Below are positions 56,466 through 64,000 of a DNA stretch of 64,000 nucleotides, piece after piece. The stretch comes from Psychrobacillus sp. INOP01 (GTDB taxonomy: Bacteria > Bacillota > Bacilli > Bacillales_A > Planococcaceae): positions 2,976,001 to 3,040,000 of the forward strand of contig NZ_CP073315.1 of NCBI RefSeq assembly GCF_018140925.1. The letters run 5' to 3'. A program made the position numbers and the translations under genes. The notes beneath the pieces were generated by a model. It was not told where the DNA came from and ran no database searches. It saw only the letters and a program-made list of their open reading frames with translations. The first letter of the stretch is position 1. Each line of letters opens with the position of its first letter.

Positions 56466-58022
56466 TTAGTTTAATGTGTTTTTTAATATAGGAATATAAT
56501 AATTCTCTACATATGGAGAATCTAAATCTACATAAAGGCGACCATCACTTAATAGCCAAAAAAATTCCCCACCATTACTCATTGATTCTGGATTTCCAAC
56601 TGCTATTGCATTAGTTGGTTTCGTACGTTTGTAAACTTCAAGCCCATCTTCTGTAAGGTGAGTTCCATTGTACAGTTGAAAGTACTTATCTTCTCTTGTA
56701 TTAAAGAGAAAACTCGGTCCAGAACTATAAATATGTTGTACATTAGAAATAGAGGATACTCGCATGAAACCAATATTTGTTTTTTTTGCTAGAAAGTCAC
56801 CGTCGATAATTATACTGTTATTAGAAACAAGTACGTCATTGTCATCTGTTAGGAAAGCATACATATCGGAATCATTAACTGCAATTTGTGTTACAACTTG
56901 AGCAAATGGTAATTTCACAAGTTCATCTTGCTGATCTGCCCATTGATTTAGTTGTCCTATACTTTGTACGGTTCCATCTTTTTGTAACACAAACAGTACT
57001 TTGGAGCCTGCCTCAATTTGTTTTACATTAGAGGATGTAAGTTTCTTTATCGGTGAATCTTCATTTGTACCAAGCTTCAGAAAGTCATTTCTATCATAAA
57101 TATATAACTCACCGGATTTCGTCAAAGCGGCAACAAATGTCCCACCAGATGCAATGGTTTCAATGTTGCTTAAGGACTTAATCTGTTTAGCCCCAGTATA
57201 TTCATCATTTATTTCCCATACAGTACCATCTTTCTTCAGGATATATCCATTTTCCAATTCCTTCACATTCTCCGATAATTGGGTATACGTTTTTATATAA
57301 CGATCTACTCCTGACTCAATGCCAGAATTCCATTTAATAACATTACCGCTTATAGATAAAGCTGCTATTAGAAACTCTTGCTTTTGAGCGTCAAATCCTA
57401 TAGAAAATGGTATTTCTGGCAAAGAATTATCCATTTGATAGGACGGTTCTAATGCTCTTGCAAGAAATACCGCAAAGTGAATACGTGTTAATGGAATGTT
57501 GGGTTTGAAGGATCCGTCATTGTAACCTGTTGTAATATTATTTGACGCTAAAATAGATATATAAGCTGCTTGGGGGTTGGTAACTGGAATATCTCTAAAT
57601 GTTTTGTTATATTGCTTCTTTAGAGAAAATGCATTGACTATTATTTTAGCCATTTGAGCGCGTGTCAGAACTGCATCTGGCTCAAAAATAGCATTACCGT
57701 TTTTATCCGTCTTTCCACTAATAATCCCTAACTCAAGTGCACTCGCAATATATGGATAACCGACATCGCCTTCCTGTACATCCGAAAAATTAGGATTTTT
57801 TACATTTGTATAATCGACTTCAAGCGAGCGCATTAACATGGAAATGGCTTCCAATCTCGTGATTTGGTCACTTGGCCTAAACTTCCCGTGTTCTTGTACA
57901 ATCCCTTCATCAACTAAAAACTGAATTTCTTCTTTGTACTCCTTCACATCGGTAAATGCGGCATTTGCTATTCCAGGTAAACAAAAAATCGATAGGAAAA
58001 TTAAACATAGAATTTTTTTCAT
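56466..58022 (-). CDS. SLH-domain surface protein with RCC1-like propeller region
   Basis: 518 aa. Signal peptide (1-21, ending IANAA); three SLH domains (about 22-70, 77-135 and 140-193). The rest (about 205-518) has recurring strands of the kind ENGYILKKDGTVWEIN, AALTKSGELYIYDR and FVLQKDGTVQSIG, which resemble RCC1/regulator-of-chromosome-condensation repeats and suggest a beta-propeller. Probably a wall-bound binding protein. The ligand is unknown. RBS AAAGGGG before the ATG; the upstream gap of about 160 bp carries no clear promoter. Confidence 0.8.
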   Translation of the reverse strand: MKKILCLIFLSIFCLPGIANAAFTDVKEYKEEIQFLVDEGIVQEHGKFRPSDQITRLEAISMLMRSLEVDYTNVKNPNFSDVQEGDVGYPYIASALELGIISGKTDKNGNAIFEPDAVLTRAQMAKIIVNAFSLKKQYNKTFRDIPVTNPQAAYISILASNNITTGYNDGSFKPNIPLTRIHFAVFLARALEPSYQMDNSLPEIPFSIGFDAQKQEFLIAALSISGNVIKWNSGIESGVDRYIKTYTQLSENVKELENGYILKKDGTVWEINDEYTGAKQIKSLSNIETIASGGTFVAALTKSGELYIYDRNDFLKLGTNEDSPIKKLTSSNVKQIEAGSKVLFVLQKDGTVQSIGQLNQWADQQDELVKLPFAQVVTQIAVNDSDMYAFLTDDNDVLVSNNSIIIDGDFLAKKTNIGFMRVSSISNVQHIYSSGPSFLFNTREDKYFQLYNGTHLTEDGLEVYKRTKPTNAIAVGNPESMSNGGEFFWLLSDGRLYVDLDSPYVENYYIPILKNTLN

Positions 58023-58202
58023 AATGAGCCCCTTTAATCATTATTTTGATAATTGCAGTTTTTTTAGATGAAGATTTTGTTAAAACTAATGAAGTGCATT
58101 TCCTATAACAATTATAATGGAAGAAGATAGATAAATAGTAATCATTTCATGTATATGTAGGAAACTCAATAAACATGTCCAATAGATTTAGGGATTAAAA
58201 AA

Positions 58203-58255
58203 GCGTTCCTGTGTTAGAAACAATTCTACGCAATTCTGACAATTCACTACAATTC
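58203..58255 (+). repeat. Dispersed repeat D, full-length copy
   Basis: GCGTTCCTGTGTTAGAAACA, then ATTCTACGCAATTCTGACAA and TTCACTACAATTCC. A partial head (GCGTCCCTTTGTTAGAACCA) follows at 58311-58330. Confidence 0.88.
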
Positions 58256-58335
58256 CAAGTGAGATACAAAAGTTATATTCGTATAAAGAGGCTGTCCTCA
58301 TTCGATTGACGCGTCCCTTTGTTAGAACCAATGAA

Positions 58336-58367
58336 GAAGAGAGAATTGCTCCGGCAATTCTCTCTTT
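58336..58367. terminator. Hairpin terminator
   Basis: AGAGAGAATTGC pairs with GCAATTCTCTCT around TCCG, then TTGACCTTTTTG; lies in the 58023-58483 gap, which otherwise contains only D repeats. Confidence 0.7.
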
Positions 58368-58483
58368 GACCTTTTTGTCCAATACCTTTTTACTATAATT
58401 ATTTGAATGAAGTCAGTAATCTAATTTAATAAACTAATACATCGTAGTTATAGATTTGCTTTATGTAGTAATTCGTTTACTTC

Positions 58484-59176
58484 TTAATACTTCGGTTGGA
58501 ATGCTCGCACTTCATTTTTTAGATCAGCTAAGTAATTATCTAGATTCTCGCTTGTGACAATGGTTAGGATTTCTTCGTTTTTCATAGTTCCGTCTAGATG
58601 AGCTACGAATATGTCACCTAAGTTTGGATAGAAGTGAAGATCATCAAACCAATAAGTCGGATCTATCGTATATTCATTTACCGAATGGAAGCTATAGACC
58701 TGTCCATAGACGGCTACCATTTCTTCAAACCATCTTTCATATGCTTCCAACTGATTTGGATTTGTTAAAAATTCCTTTAATCGAAATGCACTCATAGGAT
58801 CCGTGAAGGGGATAATTTTTGAGTCAGTGTGTTCGTCTCGAATCGTTTCTAGTATTGCTTTGTATTGATCATTATAAGGTATTTCCTTAGCTGAATAGAT
58901 AGTATCAGGATCTGGAATGGCTAGTCTAAAAAGGTCATTTATCTTTGGATTTACATAGGTTGTCGATACCTCATTCGCACGATTATAGGTACGATATCCC
59001 TCGTGAAATTCGCCTAAAGAATAGTCTTTGTTCTCTCTGGCTTTTTTATATGTATCGTATGAAAATAAGGACTTATATTTATAAAAAAATGCATTTGCAG
59101 TGTCGAATGCTTCCTCAGGCGTCACGTATGTAGATTCTTCTGCAGGTGGCGCAAACGAATTAAAATACAATTCCAT
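58484..59176 (-). CDS. Protein of unknown function, probably missing its natural N-terminus
   Basis: Not recognised. 230 aa from the ATG at 59176, soluble, acidic, with FDDLHFYPNLGDIFVAHLDG and TPEEAFDTANAFFYKYKSLF. The same frame is open upstream to about 59360 and reads KIDGYLGFPCANCSSHISYA, a CxxC zinc-site-like motif. There is no ATG, GTG or TTG in that stretch, and the ATG used here has a poorly spaced RBS (AAAGGAG 19 bp away). So the gene is either started at a CTG near 59314, or has lost its start by mutation or recombination with the divergent neighbour. Confidence 0.55.
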   Translation of the reverse strand: MELYFNSFAPPAEESTYVTPEEAFDTANAFFYKYKSLFSYDTYKKARENKDYSLGEFHEGYRTYNRANEVSTTYVNPKINDLFRLAIPDPDTIYSAKEIPYNDQYKAILETIRDEHTDSKIIPFTDPMSAFRLKEFLTNPNQLEAYERWFEEMVAVYGQVYSFHSVNEYTIDPTYWFDDLHFYPNLGDIFVAHLDGTMKNEEILTIVTSENLDNYLADLKNEVRAFQPKY

Positions 59177-59361
59177 ATAGATTTGATCGAAATCTTCTCC
59201 TTTTTGATCTTCCGCGTACGAAATATGGCTACTGCAATTTGCACATGGAAAGCCTAAATACCCATCTATTTTTTTAGATGAGTATTTGTTTTTCTGGATC
59301 TCAACTTTTGTATATTCTTTCTTATCCAGGAATATGAATAAGAAAGAAGTGGGGTGTGGGC

Positions 59362-60339
59362 ATGTCTATCTATGAAAATATTTTTCATTACTATAGAGGA
59401 CAAACGAAAAACAGTTCAGAGGAAACGAATATTTTACAGGTTGAAAATAATGTAACAAAAGCTTTTATAAATGTTTTACAGCATTCGTCTCCTGAATTGA
59501 CCTTAGCCTTTATAAAATTATTTGATTTAAATGCGGTTTCTATGGAAAAATTTGAATATCGATATCAAGTGAGTTCTCCACTTTCCAAACTTACACCTAT
59601 TGCTGCAATAGTAGGTATTGCAGAAAGTAGAAAAACTATAGATGGAAAGACTAAGCAATATGGAATACCTGATGGAGCTATCATTTCAAATGATATTTCG
59701 CTATTAATTGAAAATAAAATTGGTTATAACACATACTTGGAATTGGAACAATTGGAGAGGCATAAAAGTAATTTTGCAAATGGTCAGATGATCATTGATA
59801 AACCATTTATCTTAACATGGAAAGAAATTCGAAGCTTTTTTATGGAGCAATACGAGCATTTCGAAGCTAAACAAGATTTAATTACCTGTTTTTTGATGAG
59901 GCAGTTTGAGCAATTCTGCATTATCAACTGTATTGGTGACAAGCAGAAGTCTAAAGAATATTTCTTTTTAAGATTTGAGAAGCCAAAAGCGAGAGAACTA
60001 GCAAGAACTATCGATTCGTATATTTGGAATAACAAAGAGTTTGCTGTTGCTGATGCAGAAACGAGTAATGGAATAGGCTATGAAAGAATTGGGAAAACCA
60101 AGTTTGCTACTTTAACAACTGCAAGACAACGATGTTTAATCTTACATATTGGAGAGAAGGACTTAAGTTTAGGCTTGGAAACACAAAGCAAAATCGATAG
60201 TGAGCTCGGTATTAAGTATCCTAGACAGGATTATGAATATATCAGATATCCTCATGAAGCATATATAAGACTTGAATGGGTAGAGAGTTTTAGTCAAATA
60301 GAACCGTATATTAAATTAGCGTATGAATCAAGAAAGTAA
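59362..60339 (+). CDS. PD-(D/E)XK nuclease-like protein
   Basis: About 325 aa, soluble. An alternative GTG start lies at 59356. Motif GIPDGAII (Asp about 102) followed 14 residues later by LLIENKIG (ENK) fits the PD-(D/E)XK active site, and the preceding KLTPIAAIVGIAES could be the first helix and strand of the core. Glu/Lys-rich remainder without other motifs. Such proteins are often restriction-like or defence nucleases. It stands alone, with a D repeat 9 bp after its stop and a terminator behind it. Function is inferred from the motif only. Confidence 0.65.
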   Translation: MSIYENIFHYYRGQTKNSSEETNILQVENNVTKAFINVLQHSSPELTLAFIKLFDLNAVSMEKFEYRYQVSSPLSKLTPIAAIVGIAESRKTIDGKTKQYGIPDGAIISNDISLLIENKIGYNTYLELEQLERHKSNFANGQMIIDKPFILTWKEIRSFFMEQYEHFEAKQDLITCFLMRQFEQFCIINCIGDKQKSKEYFFLRFEKPKARELARTIDSYIWNNKEFAVADAETSNGIGYERIGKTKFATLTTARQRCLILHIGEKDLSLGLETQSKIDSELGIKYPRQDYEYIRYPHEAYIRLEWVESFSQIEPYIKLAYESRK

Positions 60340-60347
60340 AGTTAAAT

Positions 60348-60400
60348 ACGTCCATGTGTGAGAACAATTCTGCACTTTTTTCATATTAGATTACAATTCC
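60348..60400 (+). repeat. Dispersed repeat D, diverged copy after the PD-(D/E)XK gene
   Basis: ACGTCCATGTGTGAGAACAA, then TTCTGCACTTTTTTCATATT and AGATTACAATTCC. Confidence 0.8.
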
Positions 60401-60411
60401 CTATTAAATAA

Positions 60412-60462
60412 GCAAACACCAAATAACGCCCAATGAAATTGGAGAGTTATTTGGTGTTTACC
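60412..60462. terminator. Terminator between PD-(D/E)XK and GNAT genes
   Basis: AAACACCAAATAAC pairs perfectly with GTTATTTGGTGTTT. Confidence 0.85.
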
Positions 60463-60520
60463 TTTAATAAATTTCATTGCGTCAAGCCTAACTTTTTAGA
60501 CAGATGGCAAATTAAAAGAA

Positions 60521-60958
60521 TTAAAGAGAATAATAGTAATAATAACTGGAGTCTTTTGTAAAGCCAATCGTTTCATAAAGTTTTTGGGCATTTACGTTTT
60601 CCTGCCCTGTCTCTAATAAAATTCCTTTAGCCTTAGTTTCTTCTGCCAAGTCAATCGCTTTATTTATTAACTCTTTAGCCATTCCTTTTCTTCGAGCCGT
60701 TTCTTTCACATACAAATCATTTAACACCCATGACTTTTGCATACTAACAGATGAGAATGATGGAAATAGCTGAGTAAAGCCAACAGGTTTTCCGTCATCG
60801 TAAGCTATAAAAATTACGGACTCATTTTTTAGAAATCTTTCTTCCAAAAACTCCCTTGCACCTTTAAAATCCGACGCTTGTTTATAAAATAGCCTGTATA
60901 AGTCGAAAAGTTCCGTTAGGGAATCAAGATCGTTTATAGTTGCTTGATGAATATTCAT
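60521..60958 (-). CDS. GNAT-family N-acetyltransferase
   Basis: 145 aa. The start is the ATG at 60958 (MNIHQATINDLDSL) because GGAGGTTATCATAT precedes it; an upstream in-frame ATG at 61075 has no good RBS. Contains the acetyl-CoA motif A region VLNDLYVKETARRKGMAKEL (R-x-x-G-M-A) and a C-terminal GQENVNAQKLYETIGF with the N-A-x-x-L-Y-x-x-x-G-F signature. Probably acetylates a small amine or protein N-terminus. Substrate unknown. Confidence 0.9.
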   Translation of the reverse strand: MNIHQATINDLDSLTELFDLYRLFYKQASDFKGAREFLEERFLKNESVIFIAYDDGKPVGFTQLFPSFSSVSMQKSWVLNDLYVKETARRKGMAKELINKAIDLAEETKAKGILLETGQENVNAQKLYETIGFTKDSSYYYYYSL

Positions 60959-61075
60959 ATATGATAACCTCCAACTTTCAATTATATTTTGTCCTTTGAC
61001 ACGCACTCCATGACTGACTCTCCAAATGCTCGTATGTCCGATAAGTAATAAAATCCGTATGGAGTACCAAAACAA

Positions 61076-61405
61076 ATGAACATTCGAACTGCAACAATCT
61101 CATGCTTTAGAATGACTGGTACTACAACTCCTGTGAACCTCAAACTCTGAAGCGAGGTTGTTGACTTTATTGTATCATTGTTTACATTAATGACGGATAC
61201 CTAATTATTGAATAATTCAGGATTAATAGTTAATATGGTACATTTCACGAATTCTACCCGATGAGAGGGATGGTATAATGAAGGAGAAAAAAGTAAAACG
61301 GGCTTTCAGTGTCCACTAAATCAACTGAACACACCGAAATCATTAGTTTTTCAGAGCCCTCTATCTTTGACCCGGTTTTTCTTATTCAAAAACAAGGTAT
61401 AATAC
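61076..61405. other. Gene-free stretch with a small terminator-like structure
   Basis: GGTATAATGA near 61273 looks like a -10 box. It is followed by a 13-codon frame (MKEKKVKRAFSVH) overlapping a GGGCT/AGCCC stem and GACCCGGTTTTTCTT at about 61370-61385. It might be a leader or small RNA, but the evidence is slight. Confidence 0.3.
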
Positions 61406-61473
61406 AGCAGGAACTGGATGGAAAAAACCTTTCAAAACTTACATAAAAAGTTTGAACAAATTTAATAAAAGAT

Positions 61474-61498
61474 GTTTAATCATTTTTAAGCGGGGTAT
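61474..61498 (+). promoter_or_regulatory. Sigma-B promoter of element E copy 1
   Basis: -35 GTTTAA (61474-61479), spacer of 13 bp, -10 GGGTAT (61493-61498): a complete match to the Bacillus general-stress consensus GTTTAA-N13-15-GGGTAT. Confidence 0.85.
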
Positions 61499-61544
61499 AT
61501 AAATAGTACAAGGCGGAACTACCGTAGGAAGGGACTGGTAAACT

Positions 61545-61643
61545 ATGTGTTTACAAGAGAATCCAATGGATGATTTGCACAGCCTTGGCGGAAAATTTGC
61601 TTTACTGACGAAAGGTACTCTCGTCGGGAACCGATATATTTAG
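61545..61643 (+). CDS. Candidate small protein (32 aa) in element E copy 1
   Basis: ATG at 61545, with AGGAAGGGA 10 bp upstream, encodes 32 residues ending LLTKGTLVGNRYI, then TAG. The copy in element E2 has the same length and is identical from residue 10 on, with three substitutions (Cys2 to Arg, Asn6 to Thr, Asp9 to Val). Since all three base changes alter amino acids, the RNA and not the peptide may be the conserved product. Confidence 0.4.
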   Translation: MCLQENPMDDLHSLGGKFALLTKGTLVGNRYI

Positions 61644-62010
61644 GTTCCGATCCAACGTGTTTTACCTGAAAGTGAAAGAAAAGTTTTTTGTGGAAGTGCA
61701 CCTGAATGTCTGATGGTTTCATATCAGACGACATAACTGCACTGACGAGATGAATTTTGAAATTGTCAGTTACGGTTTAACTAAGCAACATTAACAAATT
61801 TTCCGAGTGTATTCCCCTTCAGGGGAAGAAGAAAGCGTAGTCCTATTAGGATTGCGCTTTTTTCTTTTCTTTTTTGTCCCTATGAAAGAAACAATTTACC
61901 TACAATTGAATGGCATTTGTGCACCTGTATTATATTGATGAATCTGGTTATATATGTGACAATATAACCAAACATACTTAGCTTATCAATCGCAATAAGG
62001 GGACAAAAAA

Positions 62011-63288
62011 ATGAATAAAAACACTGACTTTTTCCGGATAGTACCTTTTTTGTATGTAATAATAGGACCTGTTTGGATTATTGGTACTGATTATTTCCTC
62101 GCTGTTTTTAATCTTTCTGATGAACAGATTCTATTTTTGGATACATTTAAAGGTTTTTTGTTCGTTGTCCTTACAGCTATTCTTTTATTTGTTTTAATAA
62201 ATAAATTAAGGGATTCCAAACAAATTGAAGAAGAAAAAGAGAAACTTTCTTTTTTAATTGATACGATGCCCGACTTTGTTTCATTTAAAGATGGGGAAGG
62301 AAAGTGGCTTCAAATAAATAAATTTGGTGCTCAGTTATTCGAGCTTGAAGGCATCGATTATAAAGGAAAAACAGATAAGGAAATGGCGGAATATACAGAT
62401 TTTTATCACGATGCTTTGATTTATTGTATAGAAACGGACGAAGAGGCGTGGAAGGTTGGAAAGGTTAGTCGATGCGAAGAAATAATACCATTGAGAAATG
62501 GTTCCAATAAAATTTTCGATGCATTTAAAGTGCCTATTTTTAATAATGATGGTTCCAGAAAAGGATTAGTCGTTATTGGAAGAGAAATAACCGCTTTAAA
62601 AGAAACAGAGCGCAAGTTAATACAATCCGAAAAAATGTCTGCTTTAGGCGAACTATCAGCAGGTATTGCCCACGAAATACGAAATCCTCTTGCAATTATT
62701 AAAGGGTATTTGCAAATGGGACAAGAGAAAACAATTAAACTGGATGATCATATTAACATGTTAGTAACTGAAATTGATCGAATTAATAGCATTGTGAATG
62801 AACTATTAATGATTGCAAAACCAACAGACATTTTGCTTGAAAATAATGACATTAATAAAATTGTGAGAGATGTCGTTCAATTGTTTTCAATAGAAGCATC
62901 CAAACAACAAACGAAAATATACGTGAATGACCTTGATCAATTTAATACATACTGCAATGAAAGTAAATTGAAACAAGTGTTTATAAATATATTGAAAAAC
63001 GCTTTAGAGGCAATTACAACAAATGGGGAAATCAACATTTCTATATATGAGAAGGATGAAAACTATATTGGCATTAAGATTGAGGATAATGGCTGCGGAA
63101 TGGAAGAGAGCCATTTACAACACATTGGTGATCCTTTCTATAGCTTAAAAGAAAAAGGAATTGGTTTAGGTATGACTGTCAGCCATAGTATAATAGAAGC
63201 ACACAAAGGCTCTATACAAATTACGAGTCAAGTTAATATAGGGACTAGCATAGAGGTATTGTTACCGAAATTAAACGCTTCCTTGTAG
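62011..63288 (+). CDS. PAS-domain sensor histidine kinase (sporulation-kinase-like)
   Basis: 425 aa. Two N-terminal membrane helices (about 9-33 and 45-65), a PAS domain (about 74-195, LIDTMPDFVSFKDGEGKWLQ), HisKA with AGIAHEIRNPLAIIKGYLQM (His at about 221), and HATPase_c with NILKNALEA, DNGCGM and GLGMTVSHSI. Resembles KinB/KinA-like phosphorelay kinases of Bacillales, with no adjacent response regulator (an orphan, as is usual for these). RBS AAGGGGAC. Flanked on both sides by copies of element E, whose sigma-B promoter in copy 1 points toward it. Confidence 0.92.
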   Translation: MNKNTDFFRIVPFLYVIIGPVWIIGTDYFLAVFNLSDEQILFLDTFKGFLFVVLTAILLFVLINKLRDSKQIEEEKEKLSFLIDTMPDFVSFKDGEGKWLQINKFGAQLFELEGIDYKGKTDKEMAEYTDFYHDALIYCIETDEEAWKVGKVSRCEEIIPLRNGSNKIFDAFKVPIFNNDGSRKGLVVIGREITALKETERKLIQSEKMSALGELSAGIAHEIRNPLAIIKGYLQMGQEKTIKLDDHINMLVTEIDRINSIVNELLMIAKPTDILLENNDINKIVRDVVQLFSIEASKQQTKIYVNDLDQFNTYCNESKLKQVFINILKNALEAITTNGEINISIYEKDENYIGIKIEDNGCGMEESHLQHIGDPFYSLKEKGIGLGMTVSHSIIEAHKGSIQITSQVNIGTSIEVLLPKLNASL

Positions 63289-63292
63289 AAGT

Positions 63293-63346
63293 ATTCCCTG
63301 TGCAAGATACAATTCTACACTATTCAGACAATTATCTATAATTCTG
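63293..63346 (+). repeat. Dispersed repeat D, diverged copy after the PAS kinase gene
   Basis: TCCCTGTGCAAGATACAATT, then CTACACTATTCAGACAATTA and TCTATAATTC, starting about 5 bp after the stop codon. Confidence 0.8.
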
Positions 63347-63480
63347 GTTTATTACCGTATGTTGAGGCGACATAAAATTGATAGCCTTCGTTTTTCATTT
63401 CAGAAAAAATAGCAGGAGCAGAATGGGAAAAATCCTTTCAAAACTTACATAAAAAAGTTTGAACAAATTTAACAAAAGAT

Positions 63481-63505
63481 GTTTAATCATTTTTAAGCGG
63501 GGTAT
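63481..63505 (+). promoter_or_regulatory. Sigma-B promoter of element E copy 2
   Basis: GTTTAA (63481-63486), 13-bp spacer, GGGTAT (63500-63505), identical to copy 1. Confidence 0.85.
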
Positions 63506-63551
63506 ATAAATAGTACAAGGCGGAACTACCGTAGGAAGGGACTGGTAAACT

Positions 63552-63650
63552 ATGCGTTTACAAGAGACTCCAATGGTTGATTTGCACAGCCTTGGCGGAA
63601 AATTTGCTTTACTGACGAAAGGTACTCTCGTCGGGAACCGATATATTTAG
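63552..63650 (+). CDS. Candidate small protein (32 aa) in element E copy 2
   Basis: ATG at 63552, TAG at 63648-63650; 32 residues beginning MRLQETPMVDLHSLGGKF. RBS AGGAAGGGA as in copy 1. Same caveat as copy 1: coding status is unproven. Confidence 0.4.
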   Translation: MRLQETPMVDLHSLGGKFALLTKGTLVGNRYI

Positions 63651-64000
63651 GTTTCCATCCAACGTGTTTTACCTGCTAGTGAAAGAAAAGTTTTTTGTGG
63701 AAGTGCACCTAAATGTCTGATGTTTCATATCAGACGACTCAACTGCACTGACGAGATGATTTTTGAAATTGTCAGTTACGGTTTAACAAAGCAACATTAA
63801 CAAATTTTCCGAGTGTATTCCCTCTTTAGGGAAAGAAGAAAGCGTAGTCCTATTTGGATTACGCTTTTTTCTTTCCTTTTTTTGTCCCTGTGTATTCCTG
63901 TAGAACCGCTTTTTAAACGCCAATAATGAGCTGTCAAACGACCGAGAAGATCTACTAAAAGCCGTTGTATTCAGCTCCGCTAATCGGAGACCAATTGTAG

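Larger units (their letters stand above)
61406..61880 (+). repeat. Duplicated element E, copy 1 (sigma-B promoted transcript)
   Basis: Shares about 475 bp with 63411-63890 in direct orientation, interrupted only by scattered substitutions and 1-bp indels. Contains, in order, a sigma-B promoter, a 32-codon ORF, hairpins (GGAACC/GGTTCC, GTGCA/TGCAC enclosing GTCTGAT/ATCAGAC, CCCC/GGGG) and a terminator (AGCGTAGTCCT with AGGATTGCGCT, then TTTTTTC). Pairing in the CCCC/GGGG and terminator stems is maintained in the other copy by changes on both arms or GU/AU exchange. Confidence 0.9.
63411..63890 (+). repeat. Duplicated element E, copy 2
   Basis: Direct-orientation copy of 61406-61880 with the same order of sigma-B promoter, 32-codon ORF, hairpins and terminator. 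The terminator stem is kept (TCCTATTTGGATTACGCT against AGCGTAGTCC). A D-repeat head (TTTTGTCCCTGTG) follows the terminator in both copies. The remaining bases to 64000 hold no gene. Confidence 0.9.

Noticed and set aside
58188-58382. 64-aa minus-strand ORF
   Set aside because: Made entirely of dispersed D repeat and terminator sequence.
61543-61734. Minus-strand 63-aa frame in element E
   Set aside because: Antisense to the promoter-terminator unit, no RBS, and frame disrupted in copy 2 by indels.
61406-61880. Known riboswitch (c-di-AMP, c-di-GMP, lysine, cobalamin) in element E
   Set aside because: I could not match the conserved cores of those classes, and the element ends with its own terminator in copy 2 without any downstream gene in the window.

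Overview
The window looks like a low-GC, Gram-positive, spore-former-type Bacillales chromosome, most likely Planococcaceae (Psychrobacillus, Sporosarcina or Lysinibacillus-like). This rests on AT-rich codon use, strong AGGAGG-type ribosome binding sites, frequent TTG and GTG starts, a SipW-type signal peptidase, six proteins with triple S-layer-homology (SLH) domains, a Bacillus-type tyrosine-kinase capsule locus and two near-perfect sigma-B promoters. No tRNA, rRNA, CRISPR or intact transposase gene was seen.

Layout. 0-2.2 kb: a SipW signal peptidase operon with two secreted or wall proteins. 2.7-7.7 kb: an SLH-anchored SGNH/GDSL protein and a large S-layer-like protein. 8.0-11.5 kb (minus strand): GtrII-like glucosyltransferase, GalU and a membrane acyltransferase. 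12.2-25.0 kb: three very large exported enzymes, namely an SLH-anchored 5'-nucleotidase, a secreted protein carrying two nuclease domains, and an SLH-anchored subtilase. 25.4-28.3 kb: a small protein of unknown function and a NarL/LiaRS-type two-component system. 29.3-33.1 kb: another SLH protein, a membrane-anchored unknown and a VanZ protein. 33.2-52.0 kb: a capsule/exopolysaccharide locus with chain-length modulator, BY-kinase, PHP phosphatase, WbpM-like dehydratase, second GalU, priming transferase, epimerase, four GT4 glycosyltransferases, TviB/TviC-like sugar-acid enzymes, EpsG-like polymerase, pyruvyl transferase and flippase. An IS1182 relic lies inside it. 52-64 kb: a repeat-rich mosaic holding a large unclassified GTPase, a small membrane protein, an SLH/RCC1-like protein, a PD-(D/E)XK-like protein, a GNAT enzyme and a PAS histidine kinase.

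How the genes work together. Most of the window builds or decorates the cell surface. The 12-25 kb genes could turn extracellular DNA and protein into nucleosides, phosphate and peptides at the cell wall. The 33-52 kb genes predict an acidic, possibly pyruvylated polymer containing GalNAcA-type sugars; the 8-11.5 kb genes supply UDP-glucose, glucosylation and acylation.

Most unusual content. (1) Six intergenic arrays of three unrelated sequence families, two arrays each, all built on a 21-bp period with a conserved core of about 10 bp and a variable part of about 11 bp, all in the same orientation and placed around the exported-protein genes of the first 25 kb. (2) A duplicated element of about 475 bp flanking the PAS kinase, each copy with a sigma-B promoter, a 32-codon small ORF, conserved hairpins and a terminator. 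(3) A rod-like structured RNA candidate at 28.84-29.05 kb. (4) A family of about 50-bp dispersed repeats, often placed immediately after stop codons in the 52-64 kb region. (5) A lone GTPase of about 700 residues that matches no family I can name.
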